Below, one piece after another: positions 18,467-28,427 of a stretch of 64,000 nucleotides of DNA. The stretch is from NCBI GenBank assembly GCA_937864115.1, contig CALMII010000005.1:153497-217496 (forward strand), written 5' to 3'. The notes beneath the pieces were generated by a model that was not told where the DNA came from, made no database searches, and saw only the letters and a program-made list of their open reading frames with translations. A program made the translations under genes and the position numbers. The DNA comes from an uncultured Steroidobacter sp. (GTDB lineage Bacteria; Pseudomonadota; Gammaproteobacteria; Steroidobacterales; Steroidobacteraceae). The stretch's first letter is position 1; every line of letters starts with the position of its first letter.

Positions 18467-19354
18467 TCAATCCGCGAACACCTGCTCCAGCCGCTCGGCG
18501 AACAGTACCCGGTCGGCCCAGAGGGTCAGCTCCGCCTCATTGGCGGTTTGCAGGCGCTGTTCGATGGCAGCGGGCAGCGGGCCGAACCGGGCTCGCAACA
18601 GACGGCGCAGGATGTTGACCTCGCCAGCCACGCGGCCCTTGGCCTCTCCTCTGGCCTCAGCCTCCTCCTTCTCCGTCACCTCGTCATGCAGCGCCCGCTC
18701 ACGCACGAACGCCTGGTAACGGACTAGCTCATCACCGGACAGGGCTTCGAGATGTTGCCGGGCCTTCTGGATCGCCGGACGGTCGATGCCGCGCATGATG
18801 GCCTCCTCCTGCCAGTGCCTGAAATACGCGATCCAGTCTGCCAGAGCACTCCCGGCTTGGGAACGCAGCCGGTCCGCCTTGGGCAGTTCGATCAGGTGCA
18901 GTTGCAGGCTGCGGTCCAGTCGCACCGCGGGGCGCTGGCCGTCGCGCAGTTCAAACACCCAGCACGCCTGAGCTTCCTCGAACAGATCGAAGTCCATCAG
19001 ATGAATGCCGATCACCGGCTGCACCTGGGCGTAGCTCTCGCCGGCCTGCAATTGCCGGCCGAGGGTACGCGCCAGGTAGTAGACCGTGCGCGAGGACCAA
19101 CCCGCGTGCTTGCACGTCTGCATCTCGATGTTGAACACCTGCCCGGTCAGGTCGCGGGCGAGGATGTCCAGCACGACGAACTTGCCAGTGAGTTCTTCCG
19201 GGGCGATCTGCGGGTTGAGGATCTGCAGTTCGACGAGGGGCGGTTCGTTGCTGCGCACCGCGTTGATCAGATCCGCCAGCAGGTCCGGCGCGTCGACGAA
19301 CAGGCGCTTGAAAATCAGGTCGAGCTTGGGATCGAGCAGCGGCAGGCCGGGCAT
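18467..19354 (-). CDS. Rpn family PD-(D/E)XK nuclease / recombination-promoting protein
   Basis: Members of this PDDEXK_2/Rpn family act as DNases that raise RecA-independent recombination and spread horizontally. The ATG at 19354 gives 295 residues beginning MPGLPLLDPKLDLIFKRLF. Hallmarks are the D(I)LAR-type motif in KFVVLDILARDLTGQVFNIE and the ExQ in IEMQ, followed by the RTVYYLARTLGRQL region. The C-terminus has the EGEAKG-like charged helix (AEARGEAKGRVAGEVNILRR) often seen in the family. It sits between fliC and flgL on the same strand, unrelated to motility, so it is probably an insertion. Confidence 0.88.
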   Translation of the reverse strand: MPGLPLLDPKLDLIFKRLFVDAPDLLADLINAVRSNEPPLVELQILNPQIAPEELTGKFVVLDILARDLTGQVFNIEMQTCKHAGWSSRTVYYLARTLGRQLQAGESYAQVQPVIGIHLMDFDLFEEAQACWVFELRDGQRPAVRLDRSLQLHLIELPKADRLRSQAGSALADWIAYFRHWQEEAIMRGIDRPAIQKARQHLEALSGDELVRYQAFVRERALHDEVTEKEEAEARGEAKGRVAGEVNILRRLLRARFGPLPAAIEQRLQTANEAELTLWADRVLFAERLEQVFAD

Positions 19355-19438
19355 GCGGTACGTCCATGTACGATGCAAACGCAGGTGTCAGGCGATTGTC
19401 CCTTCGCCGATCACTGACGCGTCACGAATATCTGCCCG

Positions 19439-20650
19439 TTACCTCAAGTAATTGAACAGCGACAGCTGCGAGATCTGCGAATACGACAGCTGCGCCGCCT
19501 GCAGACCCACCATCTGCTGGTTCATGCGTGCCAGCGCCTCCGCATAGTCGAGGTCCTGCAGGTCCGAGAGCGACGTTTGGATATCGATGCTGCGGTCTTC
19601 GAGCGATGCATCGGCCGAATCGAGCTGCGACAGACGGGAGCCGACCTGGGCCCGGATTCCCAGAAAATGATCCTGTGCCTGGTCGATCTGTTCCAGTGCG
19701 CCGTTCAGGTCGCTCGACAGTCGCGCGCTCGCAGCCGGACTGCCGGCGGGTTGCCTCAGCGTCGTCAGCAGATCGTTCAGCGTGGGGAAGATGTCTTCGC
19801 TGCGGCTCTGCGTCACCTCGAACGTGTCGCCCACTGCCGGCGTACCGGTCACGACGAACTGTGCGCCGTTGAACGCGATGGGCGTGCCGGATGTGTATGC
19901 GCCGCTCGCAACGACGGTCGGCGTCGGCATTGCGCTGTCTGTCACTTCCCAGGTCGTGGCCGACGTAAAGGTCAGCGTGTAGTCATCCCGCACCCAGGCT
20001 GCAGGATTCGTCAAGGAGCCAGTGCTGATCGTGCCTGTGCCGGTGTTACCGGCGCTCACAGCCGTATCGAACGTGCCGTTGCCCGACGGAATCTTCATGA
20101 ATACTTCAAAGCCGGAATTGCTGTCGGCGACGCGTTGCGTCGGCCCGACCTGCAGCAACCGGGAGCCTTGATCGCCGGAATAGACGACATTGCCGCTCGC
20201 CGCTCCGCTGAAGGGTTGCGTCAAGGTCGAGAAGCCCGCAAACAGATACTCGCCATTGCTGTCCTTGCTGTTCGCGATGTCCTGCGCCTGAGACAGCAGG
20301 CCCTCCAGTTCGACGACGACGGACTGCCGGTCCGCATCCGTCATGGTGGCCGTATTCGCCGACTGCAGGATCAGTTCGCGCACACGTTGCAGCATCGTTC
20401 CGGCATCCGTCAGCGACTGTTCTGTCAGGTTGAGGCGGCTACGCGCAATTGAACTGTTCTTCTCATACTGCGCGGACTCCTGCTTGCTGCGCTCCAGCTC
20501 CATGATGTGCACGGCCGCGATCGGATCGTCCGCTGGCGAACTGATCTTCTTGCCGCTGGCGACCTGGTTCTGGATCTTCGACAGCGCGACCTGCTGGTCC
20601 AGCATCGCGCTGATCGATCGGGAGTAGTAGGACTGGGTGGAAAGGCGCAT
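19439..20650 (-). CDS. flgL: FlgL, hook-filament junction protein
   Basis: FlgL (HAP3) joins the hook to the filament. The 403-residue product has flagellin-like ends: N-terminal ISAMLDQQVALSKIQNQVAS with GKKISSPADDPIAAV, and C-terminal ALARMNQQMVGLQAAQLSYS followed by LSLFNYLR. Typical length. It follows flgK with a 123 bp gap filled by family G repeats. Confidence 0.95.
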   Translation of the reverse strand: MRLSTQSYYSRSISAMLDQQVALSKIQNQVASGKKISSPADDPIAAVHIMELERSKQESAQYEKNSSIARSRLNLTEQSLTDAGTMLQRVRELILQSANTATMTDADRQSVVVELEGLLSQAQDIANSKDSNGEYLFAGFSTLTQPFSGAASGNVVYSGDQGSRLLQVGPTQRVADSNSGFEVFMKIPSGNGTFDTAVSAGNTGTGTISTGSLTNPAAWVRDDYTLTFTSATTWEVTDSAMPTPTVVASGAYTSGTPIAFNGAQFVVTGTPAVGDTFEVTQSRSEDIFPTLNDLLTTLRQPAGSPAASARLSSDLNGALEQIDQAQDHFLGIRAQVGSRLSQLDSADASLEDRSIDIQTSLSDLQDLDYAEALARMNQQMVGLQAAQLSYSQISQLSLFNYLR

Positions 20651-20676
20651 GGGGGGAACTCTGGAAAGCTGTTGGA

Positions 20677-20771
20677 TACAGGCTACAGGCGACAGGCTAC
20701 GGGCTACAGGCCGGAGGTGAGGCGTGATAGTCCTCTGGCTGACGCCTGTCGCCTGACGCCTGTCGCCTCTC
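20677..20771. repeat. Family G ACAGGCTACAGGCGAC repeats between flgK and flgL
   Basis: Units (GGCTACAGGCGACAGGCTAC) on the left and complementary CCTGTCGCCTGACGCCTGTC on the right make a long imperfect hairpin. A second copy lies at 27096-27155 between flgE and flgF. Confidence 0.75.
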
Positions 20772-20773
20772 CA

Positions 20774-22672
20774 TCATCTGCTCACCGCCGCGAGCACCGA
20801 CTGAAAGATCGTATCCGCCACCTTGATCATCTGCGCCGCCGCCATGTAGGCCTGCTGGTAGCGCACGAGGTTCGCGGCTTCCTCGTCCAGGTTCACGCCC
20901 GACACGGACTGCAGCGAGTCGACGCTCTCGTCGAACACCACTTTCTGCGCCGCACTCGACACCTGGGCCTGGTTGGTCTTGACGCCGATGTCGCCGACGA
21001 ATTCGCCGACGGCGGCGCTCAGCGACGCCGTGCCCTTGTTGAGCACCGGTTCGTTGAGGATCGACGCGAGCTTCAGCGCATTGCGGTTGTCGCCCGTGCC
21101 GCCGACGTTGTCACGGATCTCGAAGGTGTCGCCCGCAGCCGGGACACCGTCGATCTGCACGCGCCAGCCGTTGACGTCGATGTTGCCGCCCGGCGCATAG
21201 ATGTGCACCGTCGGATCGCCGCTGATCGTGTAGGTCGTGGCGCTGGTGAACGTGATGTCCACCGGCGAGCGCAGCGCGCCGTTGCCGGCCGTCAGAACTT
21301 CGCCGGCCGAGATCGTGCCGGTGCCGGTGTTGCCCGTGCGGATGCCCGTACGGATCGGCGCCGCGGCCGCGACTTCGGAAGGGTTCGAGATCAGCAGCTG
21401 CATGCCGGCCACCGCTTCGGCAGTGGGCTTGATCATGAAGCGGTCGCCGACGTTCGCACCCGGCGAGACGACGATCGAAATGCCTTCCGCCTCGAACGGA
21501 TCCGTTGCCGTTCCGGCACCGGTCATGGGCACCGTCGCACCGGTGTCGGCGCGGCGCAGCGACCAGCCGCTGCTGGTGTTCACCATGATGTAGTCGGACA
21601 CCGCCAGATCGCCGGCGGCGCCTGCGATGCGCTCGGCAGTGATCGAGCCCGTGCCGCCGTTGGCCGAATGCGAAAGCACGCGCGCCGGGCCGGTCGCGAA
21701 AAAGTCCTTGCCGAACTGGCCATTCAGGTCGATGCCCGCGGCATGCTGTTCGTTGACGACTTCTGCGAGCCCCGCGGCGAGACGTCCGAGCGAATTGCGC
21801 GCCGGATCGAGCATCTGCGAGCGGAATTCCAGCATGCCGCCGAGCGTGCCGCCGTTCAGGCTCTTGGTGATGTCGATGGTCGAACTCGCCGTCTTGAACG
21901 AGAGCACATTGCGCGTGGGATCGAACGGATCCGCCGTGGCGACGACCTGGCCGTACGTCTGTCCAACGACCAGCGGCTGGCCGTTGCCGATGAAGACGTT
22001 GAGCGAGTTGTCGCTCTGTTCGACCACGTTCACGCTGACATGGGTTGCGAGTTCGTCGATGAGACGGTCGCGCTGATCCAGCAGATCGTTCGGCGGCTGA
22101 CCGGTGCGGCCGTAGGCGCCGCTGATTTCCTGGTTGAGCTTGGCGATGCTGCGCGCCAGCGACGAAATCGAATCCGCCTCGGAGCTGATCTGCGCATTCA
22201 CCTGCGAATCGAAGCTGCGCAGGCTTTCGTCGTAGCTTTCGAGCCGCTGCATCAGCGTGCTCGCCTCGCTCAGCAGCGCCTGTCGCGCCGGTGTCGACGT
22301 CGGCGTGTCGGCCACCGCCTGGAAGGCGTTGATGAATTTCTGCAGCGACGCCGTGAGGCCGGTGCTCGTGTTGCCGAGCAGGTTGCTGACGCGGCTCGCC
22401 TGCGTCGCATAGGTGTTGAACTGGTTGTACGAACTCGACGCACTGCGGCTCTGGCTCGCCAGGAAGTCGTCATAGGCGCGCTTGATGGTGCTGACGTCGA
22501 CACCATTGCCCATCCAGCCGTTGCCCGCTTCCTGCGGGTTGCGGGTCATGAACTCCGTCAGCTGCCGGCTGTAGCCGACCGTATTGGCGTTCGTGATGTT
22601 GTGGCTCGTGGTATCCAGCGCACGCTGGAACGCCATCAGGCCGGAAACGCTGGTGGAAAGAAGATCAGCCAT
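20774..22672 (-). CDS. flgK: FlgK, hook-associated protein 1
   Basis: FlgK (HAP1) forms the first junction ring. The 632-residue product has the conserved N-terminal rod/hook helix (STSVSGLMAFQRALDTTSHN, then ITNANTVGYSRQ) and C-terminal SGVNLDEEAANLVRYQQAYM with AAAQMIKVADTIFQ. Its start overlaps the flgJ stop by 8 bp. Confidence 0.96.
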   Translation of the reverse strand: MADLLSTSVSGLMAFQRALDTTSHNITNANTVGYSRQLTEFMTRNPQEAGNGWMGNGVDVSTIKRAYDDFLASQSRSASSSYNQFNTYATQASRVSNLLGNTSTGLTASLQKFINAFQAVADTPTSTPARQALLSEASTLMQRLESYDESLRSFDSQVNAQISSEADSISSLARSIAKLNQEISGAYGRTGQPPNDLLDQRDRLIDELATHVSVNVVEQSDNSLNVFIGNGQPLVVGQTYGQVVATADPFDPTRNVLSFKTASSTIDITKSLNGGTLGGMLEFRSQMLDPARNSLGRLAAGLAEVVNEQHAAGIDLNGQFGKDFFATGPARVLSHSANGGTGSITAERIAGAAGDLAVSDYIMVNTSSGWSLRRADTGATVPMTGAGTATDPFEAEGISIVVSPGANVGDRFMIKPTAEAVAGMQLLISNPSEVAAAAPIRTGIRTGNTGTGTISAGEVLTAGNGALRSPVDITFTSATTYTISGDPTVHIYAPGGNIDVNGWRVQIDGVPAAGDTFEIRDNVGGTGDNRNALKLASILNEPVLNKGTASLSAAVGEFVGDIGVKTNQAQVSSAAQKVVFDESVDSLQSVSGVNLDEEAANLVRYQQAYMAAAQMIKVADTIFQSVLAAVSR

Positions 22673-23537
22673 GGTCGGTGCTCAGAGTGGGTTTCGACAC
22701 GCGCTGCAGCTCATGGGCCACGGCGACGATCTTGCGGGCGTAGTTCGGGTCGGTCGCATAGCCGCCGCTCTGCAGCGCCGAGGCGAATCCCGCGACGTCG
22801 GATCCCGCGTTCAGGGCATCCTCGTAGCGCGGGTTGTTGCGGATGAGGCGTGCGTAGTCGCGGAAGCTGTCGGCCGGCGACTCGTACGCACGGAAGCGAT
22901 CGACCTTGCGCACGGCCACGCCGTCTTCGAATTCGAGTGTGGGCACGTTCACGGTGGCGCCGTCCCAGCTGCTGCCCGCCTTGATGCCGAACAGGTTGTA
23001 GCTGCATTCGCCGGCGCCGTTGCACGGCACTGACTTGCCCCAGCCGGTTTCCAGCGCGGCCTGCGCCAGCAAGGCGTTCGGATCGACGCCGAGTTCCTTC
23101 GCCGCTTCCTGTGCGTGCGGCAGCATCTGGCGAATGAAATCGGCTTTTGATGACGCGATGGGCGACGGCTCGGCAGCGGTCGCGGCCTGCGTCTGGCTCA
23201 TGGCTCGCGGCTCGCCGACGCCACCCGCACCCGCCAGCTGCCGCACCAGCACATCCGCCAGTCCGAGCCCGCTTCCCTGCGACAGGTGCACGGCCATCTG
23301 CTGGTCGAACATGTCCTGGTAGAAATCCGCCTGATCGCTGCCGAACAGCGAGTCGCCGTTCGACAGGCTCTTGTTCGCCTCGCGCATGCTCTTCAGCAGC
23401 ATCTGCGTGAACAGGCTTTCGAACTGTTTCGCGACCTGCTTGAGCGCGGCCGGATCGTTCGCCTTCGCTTCGCTCTTCAGCGGCGCGAGCGCCGCCGGAT
23501 CGGCGAAGAAGGAGACGTTGGCGGGACCGGACGTCAT
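22665..23537 (-). CDS. flgJ: FlgJ, rod scaffold and peptidoglycan hydrolase
   Basis: FlgJ caps the growing rod and cuts peptidoglycan. The 290-residue product has the N-terminal rod-binding domain (KQVAKQFESLFTQMLLKSMR, SLFGSDQADFYQDMFDQQMA) and a C-terminal glucosaminidase-like domain (LLAQAALETGWGKSVP, with the catalytic Glu, and YNLFGIKAGSSW). It overlaps flgK by 8 bp and follows flgI by 2 bp. Confidence 0.96.
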   Translation of the reverse strand: MTSGPANVSFFADPAALAPLKSEAKANDPAALKQVAKQFESLFTQMLLKSMREANKSLSNGDSLFGSDQADFYQDMFDQQMAVHLSQGSGLGLADVLVRQLAGAGGVGEPRAMSQTQAATAAEPSPIASSKADFIRQMLPHAQEAAKELGVDPNALLAQAALETGWGKSVPCNGAGECSYNLFGIKAGSSWDGATVNVPTLEFEDGVAVRKVDRFRAYESPADSFRDYARLIRNNPRYEDALNAGSDVAGFASALQSGGYATDPNYARKIVAVAHELQRVSKPTLSTDHG

Positions 23538-23539
23538 GA

Positions 23540-24658
23540 TCAGATCACGATGAGTTCGGCGCGCAATGCGCCGGCTTCTTTCAGTGCTTCGAGGATCGCG
23601 ACCAGATCGCCCGGCGCGGCGCCGACCTGGTTCACCGCACGCACGATCTCATCCAGATTCACGCCGGCGTTGAACACGAACATGCGTGCCTGCGGCTGAT
23701 CGACCTGGATGTCGGAACGCGGCGTCACGACCGTGTCGCCCTGCGCGAGCGCATTCGGCTGGCTCACGTCGAGGCGTTCGGTAATGGTCACAGACAGCGA
23801 ACCATGTGCGACCGCGGCAGGCTTCACACGCACCGCCGAACCGATCACCACCGTGCCGGTGCGCGAATTGACGATAACGCGCGCTGGCGCATCGCCCGGC
23901 TCGACTTCCATCGCTTCAAGCGTCGACAGGTACGAGATGCGCTGCGTCGAATCGGCAGGCGCCTGCACGCGGATCGACACCGCATCGACCGCGCGTGCCG
24001 TATCCGGTCCGAACAGGTTGTTGATGCTGTCGGTGAGGCGCGTCGCCGTCGTGAAGTCGGGCGTGTGCAGGTTGAGCGTGATGTACGGCTCGGTCGCGAA
24101 GTTGCTCGGCACGGCCCGCTCCACCGACGCGCCGTTCGGCACGCGGCCGGAGCTTGGCGTGTTCACTGCGATGCGCGAACCATCCTTGCCCGATGCACCG
24201 AAGCCGCTGACCACGAGGCTGCCCTGCGCGATGCCGTAGACCTCGCCGTCGATGCCGCGCAGCGGCGTCATCAGCAGGCTGCCGCCGCGCAGGCTGGTGG
24301 CGTTGCCGATCGAGTTCACGGTCACGTCGATCGTCTGGCCGGGCTTCGAGAACGCCGGCAGATCGGCATACACCGTCACGGCCGCGACGTTCTTGAGCTG
24401 CGGATTGACGTTCGCCGGAATGGTCACGCCGAACTTCGCCAGCATGTTGCGGATGCTCTGGATCGTGAACGGCGCCTGGCTGGTCTGGTCGCCCGTGCCG
24501 TCGAGACCGACGACGAGGCCGTAACCGACGAGCTGGTTGCCGCGCACGCCGGATACCGAGGCGAGATCCTTGATGCGCTCCGCGTGCGCGGCGCCGCTGC
24601 CCAGCGCCATCGCCAGCACGACGAGACAGCCGCGACCGAACGCCTGCAGCCTCTTCAT
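23540..24658 (-). CDS. flgI: FlgI, flagellar P-ring protein
   Basis: FlgI forms the periplasmic P-ring. The ATG at 24658 is preferred: it gives 372 residues with a clean Sec signal ([23 protein letters not shown]) followed by the mature start [19 protein letters not shown]. Longer in-frame starts (24679, and out to 24916) would read through family E repeats and part of flgH. Conserved blocks include [19 protein letters not shown] and the ending [20 protein letters not shown]. Standard family length. Confidence 0.95.
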   Translation of the reverse strand: MKRLQAFGRGCLVVLAMALGSGAAHAERIKDLASVSGVRGNQLVGYGLVVGLDGTGDQTSQAPFTIQSIRNMLAKFGVTIPANVNPQLKNVAAVTVYADLPAFSKPGQTIDVTVNSIGNATSLRGGSLLMTPLRGIDGEVYGIAQGSLVVSGFGASGKDGSRIAVNTPSSGRVPNGASVERAVPSNFATEPYITLNLHTPDFTTATRLTDSINNLFGPDTARAVDAVSIRVQAPADSTQRISYLSTLEAMEVEPGDAPARVIVNSRTGTVVIGSAVRVKPAAVAHGSLSVTITERLDVSQPNALAQGDTVVTPRSDIQVDQPQARMFVFNAGVNLDEIVRAVNQVGAAPGDLVAILEALKEAGALRAELIVI

Positions 24659-24714
24659 CTTCACCTGCGTCACTTTCATCACTTTCGTCACCTGCGTCAC
24701 TCGCGCTGCGCGCG
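24659..24714. repeat. Family E GTGACGAAAGTGATG-type tandem repeat between flgH and flgI
   Basis: Read on the minus strand the gap is a run of GTGACGCAGGTGACGAAAGT-like units ending at the flgI ATG. It matches the units in the fliL-fliM gap. Confidence 0.65.
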
Positions 24715-25398
24715 TCAGAACGGCATCCACGGCGCATTGAAGAAGCGCGCCAGCAGTCCCGGCTTGTTGGCGTCGGCCAGCGCGCCCTTCGCGCCGTAGG
24801 AGATCTGTGCGTCTGCCACCTTCAGCGACGAGATCGAGTTGTCGGGATCGATGTCGATCGGCCGCACGATGCCCTGGATGCGCACGTATTCCTGGCCCTG
24901 GTTGATGGCGATCCACTTCTGGCCGCGCACCAGCAGGTTTCCATTGGGAAGGCGCTCGGCGACAGTCACGGAGATATCGCCTTCGAGACGATTGCTCTGG
25001 CTGCTGCCGCCCTGCCCGTCGAACTCGGATTCGTTGTCGATGCCCATCTGCAGCACTTCGACGCCGTTCACCGTCACGGGACGGCCGGCCACCGTCGGAC
25101 CCGGCAGCGATGCGGAGCTCGACTTCTTGGTCGACGTGCTCGAACTCTTCGAGGCATTGGTGCGCTCGCTGAGCTTGATCGTCAGCGTGTCGCCGACGCG
25201 ACGCGCCACCGAATTTTCGAACAGCGCGATGTCGTGACCGGCCTGGTAGATCGAACCGTTGCCGGCCGACGGCGACGGCAACGGCGCAGGCGCTGTCGCC
25301 GTGTAGTCCGGCTCGGGCGGTGCCACGACACAGCCCGACAGGATCGCGCCGAGCGCCATCGCGGGGCCGAGCTGCTTCATTGCGTTCGATACGTTCAT
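24715..25398 (-). CDS. flgH: FlgH, flagellar L-ring lipoprotein
   Basis: FlgH forms the outer-membrane L-ring. The 227-residue product has a lipobox (LSGC at about residues 20-23), a Pro-rich linker, and conserved blocks [40 protein letters not shown] and [20 protein letters not shown]. The C-terminus is [20 protein letters not shown] and beyond. Full length. Confidence 0.96.
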   Translation of the reverse strand: MNVSNAMKQLGPAMALGAILSGCVVAPPEPDYTATAPAPLPSPSAGNGSIYQAGHDIALFENSVARRVGDTLTIKLSERTNASKSSSTSTKKSSSASLPGPTVAGRPVTVNGVEVLQMGIDNESEFDGQGGSSQSNRLEGDISVTVAERLPNGNLLVRGQKWIAINQGQEYVRIQGIVRPIDIDPDNSISSLKVADAQISYGAKGALADANKPGLLARFFNAPWMPF

Positions 25399-25420
25399 CG
25401 CGTGCTTACCTGATCAGCGA

Positions 25421-26206
25421 TCACAGCTGATTCGTGATGTATTCCAGCATCTGGTCGGTCGTCGAAATCGCCTTCGAATTCATTTCGTAGGCGCGCTGGG
25501 TTTCGATCATGGTCACCAGCTCTTCCACGACGTTGACGTTCGAGGCTTCCAGCGAACCCTGCTCCGTCATGCCGAGGCCGTTGAGGCCGGGCGTGCCCGA
25601 CTGCGCCGTGCCGCTGGCGGCCGATTCGACATACATGTTCTCGCCGCGCGGCTGCAGGCCGGCGGGATTGATGAAATCGAACAGCTGCAGCGAGCCGATC
25701 TCGGTGACGTCCGCCTGCCCCGCGAGCTGCGCCGTGATGACGCCGTCCTTGCCGATCGAGATGCTCTGCGTGCCATCCGGCAGCGTGATGCCGGGCTGCA
25801 CGCGGTAGCCGCTCGACGTGACGAGCTCGCCGGTCGAGTTCACCTTGAAGCTGCCATCGCGCGTGTAGCCCATCGTGCCGTCCGGCAGCAGCACCTGGAA
25901 AAAGCCGCGGCCGCTGATGGCGACGTCCAGCGAGTTGCCGGTCTGCGCCAGGTTGCCCTGCGTGAAGGTCTTTTCGGTGGCGACGACGCGCACACCGGTG
26001 CCGAGCGACAGTCCCGTCGGCGCCTGCGTGTCCTGTGAAGTCGCTGCACCGACCTGCTTGTAGTTCTGGTACAGCAGATCCTCGAACACGGCGCGGCCTT
26101 TCTTGAAGCCGGTGGTGCCGACGTTGGCGAGGTTGTTCGATGTCACGGCCATGCGCGTCTGCTGCGCATCGAGTCCGGTTTTTGCGGCCCAGAGGGCGGG
26201 GTTCAT
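25421..26206 (-). CDS. flgG: FlgG, distal rod protein
   Basis: FlgG is the distal rod subunit. The ATG at 26206 gives 261 residues starting [20 protein letters not shown], the usual FlgG start; the longer frame to 26272 reads family D repeat. Conserved ends are present: [20 protein letters not shown] near the N-terminus, and [20 protein letters not shown] with [17 protein letters not shown] at the C-terminus. Confidence 0.96.
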   Translation of the reverse strand: MNPALWAAKTGLDAQQTRMAVTSNNLANVGTTGFKKGRAVFEDLLYQNYKQVGAATSQDTQAPTGLSLGTGVRVVATEKTFTQGNLAQTGNSLDVAISGRGFFQVLLPDGTMGYTRDGSFKVNSTGELVTSSGYRVQPGITLPDGTQSISIGKDGVITAQLAGQADVTEIGSLQLFDFINPAGLQPRGENMYVESAASGTAQSGTPGLNGLGMTEQGSLEASNVNVVEELVTMIETQRAYEMNSKAISTTDQMLEYITNQL

Positions 26207-26218
26207 GGGATCACTCCG

Positions 26219-26341
26219 TTGGCTACTGGCGACTGGCGACTGGCTGCTGGCCAGAAGCCCCGACGCGTTCACCTGTCATTGCAATACGAACTCAGTATTC
26301 CGGTCCTCTGGCCAGCAGCCAGTTGCCAGCAGCCAGTCGCC
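26219..26341. repeat. Family D inverted repeat block between flgF and flgG
   Basis: Left arm GGCTACTGGCGACTGGCGAC..., right arm ...CAGTTGCCAGCAGCCAGTCG, with about 60 bp of unrelated centre. The arms are complementary over most of their length. Confidence 0.75.
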
Positions 26342-26347
26342 GCTCGA

Positions 26348-27088
26348 CTACGTCGAGCGCAACAGCTGCGCACTCGTCGCCGCGTTCTCTTCCGCGGTCC
26401 GCATCGCCTTCACCTGCAGATCGAACTGGCGCGACAGCTCGATCATCTTGACCATCGCATTCGCCACGTTGACGTTGCTCGACTCGATCACGCCCGAGAC
26501 GACGCGCACGTCCGCATCGGCTGGCGCATCCGCGCCGTCGATCTGACGGAACAGTCCGTCTTCACCGCGCACCAGCGACTGCGCCGGCGGATTGACGAGC
26601 TTGATGCGGCCGACCTGCGCCGTCGTTTCCGGGCCCGAGCCGATCGGTACGATCGACACCGTGCCGTCGGCACCGATCATCACGGACGAATTCGCCGGGA
26701 TCGTCACCGGACCGGCATCGCCGAGCACGGGATGACCCGCGCCATTCATGAGCAGGCCGCTCGGATCGATGCGCAGATCGCCGGCGCGCGTGTAGGCCTC
26801 GCGACCGTCGGCGCCCTGCACCGCGATCCATCCCTCGCCCTGCACACCGATATCGAGATCGCGACCCGTGTTCTGCAACGCGCCCTGCGTCGAATCCCAA
26901 CCCGTCGTCGCGTCGGTCGCATACGCACGCGACGCGTAGCCTGAGCCGGCCACCGCGCGCGTCTGGAACGCCTCCAGGCTCGCGCGGAAACCCGTCGTGC
27001 TCGCGTTGGCGAGGTTGTGGTTGTTGACGGTCTGCGCGCGCAGGGTTTCCTTCGCGCCGGACATCGAGAGATAGAGGAAGCGGTCCAT
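26348..27088 (-). CDS. flgF: FlgF, proximal rod protein
   Basis: FlgF is a proximal rod subunit. The 246-residue product begins MDRFLYLSMSGAKETLRAQT and has the conserved NNHNLANASTTGFRASLEAF near the N-terminus and NVNVANAMVKMIELSRQFDL near the C-terminus. Length is typical. Confidence 0.95.
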   Translation of the reverse strand: MDRFLYLSMSGAKETLRAQTVNNHNLANASTTGFRASLEAFQTRAVAGSGYASRAYATDATTGWDSTQGALQNTGRDLDIGVQGEGWIAVQGADGREAYTRAGDLRIDPSGLLMNGAGHPVLGDAGPVTIPANSSVMIGADGTVSIVPIGSGPETTAQVGRIKLVNPPAQSLVRGEDGLFRQIDGADAPADADVRVVSGVIESSNVNVANAMVKMIELSRQFDLQVKAMRTAEENAATSAQLLRST

Positions 27089-27095
27089 GGGAATT

Positions 27096-27155
27096 GGCTA
27101 CAGGCTACAGGCGACGGGCTACTGGCTGTCGCCTGTAGCCTGTAGCCTGTCGTCT
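27096..27155. repeat. Family G repeats between flgE and flgF
   Basis: GGCTACAGGCTACAGGCGAC on the left pairs with GTCGCCTGTAGCCTGTAGCC on the right, giving a near-perfect hairpin about 60 bp long. Confidence 0.8.
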
Positions 27156-27157
27156 CC

Positions 27158-28387
27158 TTATCTAATGTTGATGATCGTCTGCGTCACCTGGTCCGCCGTC
27201 TGGATCATCTGCGCGTTCGCCTGGAAGTTGCGCTGCGCGGTGATCATGTTGACGAGCTGGGCAGTGATGTCGACGTTCGAGGCTTCGAGCGCGCCCGACT
27301 GGATCAGGCCGTAGCCCGAACCGCCGGCCTGGCCGTACAGCGGCTGGCCCGAGGCATTGGTCTCCGACCAGTTGGTGTTGCCGAGCTGCTGCAGGCCCTG
27401 CGGATTCGAGAAGTTGGCGATCACGACCTGGCCGAGCGAAGTCGAGCGGCCGTTGGTGAAGCGCGCCTGCACGACGCCGGTCGAGTCGATGTCGATGCCG
27501 ATCAGGCGGCCGGTGGTGAAACCGTTCTGCGTCGACGAAGTCATGCCGAACGTGTCGCCGTACTGGGTCGAGCGCGACAGGTCGAAGTTGAGCTGAATCG
27601 GGGCGGCACCGGTCGCGAGGCCGGCGGCGGCATCGTAGGCCGGCAGCGGGATCTGGCCGTTGGCCGGCGTCGTCAGCACGCCCGTGTTCGAGTACTGCAG
27701 CACCTGCGGCCCGCCGACGGCATTGCCGTCGACGTAGACGTTCATGTTCCACTCGTTGGCATTCGCCGTCTTGGACCAGTACAGGCTCGCGGTGTGCGCG
27801 GCGCCGAGCGAGTCGTAGATCGTGACCGAACGCGCTTCGTTGTAGCTGTTCGGATCGGCCGGATCGAACGGCGCACTGGTGGGCTCCGTCGCATTCGCCG
27901 GCAGATTGAACACGGTCTCGACCGACGACGTCGCCTGCGGCGGGCTTTCGCTCGTGACCAGACGCAGATCCGTCGTGGTGCTGGTGTTGAACGTGCCCGT
28001 GGCGCCGGCCGGATAGACCTGCAGGCGCTGGTTCTGGCTGTTCACGACATAGCCCGCGTTGTCGACCTGGAAGGCGCCGGCGCGCGTGTACGCAGTTGCG
28101 CCGCCATCGCTCAGCACGAAGAAGCCCTGCCCGCTCATCGCGAGATCCAGGCTGTTGTTCGTGGTGTTGATGTTGCCCTGCGTGAACTGCTGCGCGACCG
28201 CCGCGACCTTCACGCCGTTGCCGAACTGGTTGCGCGCCACGCCCTGCGGCGACACGGCGAACAGTTCCGCGAATTCCGAGCGCGACTGCTTGAAGCCGTT
28301 GGTGGCGCTGTTGGCGATGTTGTTGGCCGTGACGTTCAGATCCGTCTGGGCTGCGTTGAGACCGCTGAGCGCGATACCGAATGACAT
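27158..28387 (-). CDS. flgE: FlgE, flagellar hook protein
   Basis: FlgE is the hook subunit. The 409-residue product begins MSFGIALSGLNAAQTDLNVT, continues ANNIANSATNGFKQSRSEFA, and ends ITAQLVNMITAQRNFQANAQ plus MIQTADQVTQTIINIR. The middle contains the variable hook surface domain. The start lies 40 bp after the flgD stop, with GGAGACGG upstream. Confidence 0.96.
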   Translation of the reverse strand: MSFGIALSGLNAAQTDLNVTANNIANSATNGFKQSRSEFAELFAVSPQGVARNQFGNGVKVAAVAQQFTQGNINTTNNSLDLAMSGQGFFVLSDGGATAYTRAGAFQVDNAGYVVNSQNQRLQVYPAGATGTFNTSTTTDLRLVTSESPPQATSSVETVFNLPANATEPTSAPFDPADPNSYNEARSVTIYDSLGAAHTASLYWSKTANANEWNMNVYVDGNAVGGPQVLQYSNTGVLTTPANGQIPLPAYDAAAGLATGAAPIQLNFDLSRSTQYGDTFGMTSSTQNGFTTGRLIGIDIDSTGVVQARFTNGRSTSLGQVVIANFSNPQGLQQLGNTNWSETNASGQPLYGQAGGSGYGLIQSGALEASNVDITAQLVNMITAQRNFQANAQMIQTADQVTQTIINIR

Positions 28388-28427
28388 GAGTCCGTCTCCT
28401 GAAGAATGTTTTCTGTTTGCGCCGGCG

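Noticed and set aside
20507..22846. Long open frame opposite flgK (779 codons, plus strand)
   Set aside because: Shadow of flgK: the translation is Arg/His/Asp-rich without any known domain, which is what antisense of GC-rich coding DNA gives.
24679..24916. Longer N-terminus for FlgI
   Set aside because: The extra residues come from family E repeat and from the flgH antisense-frame overlap, and lack a signal sequence at the start.
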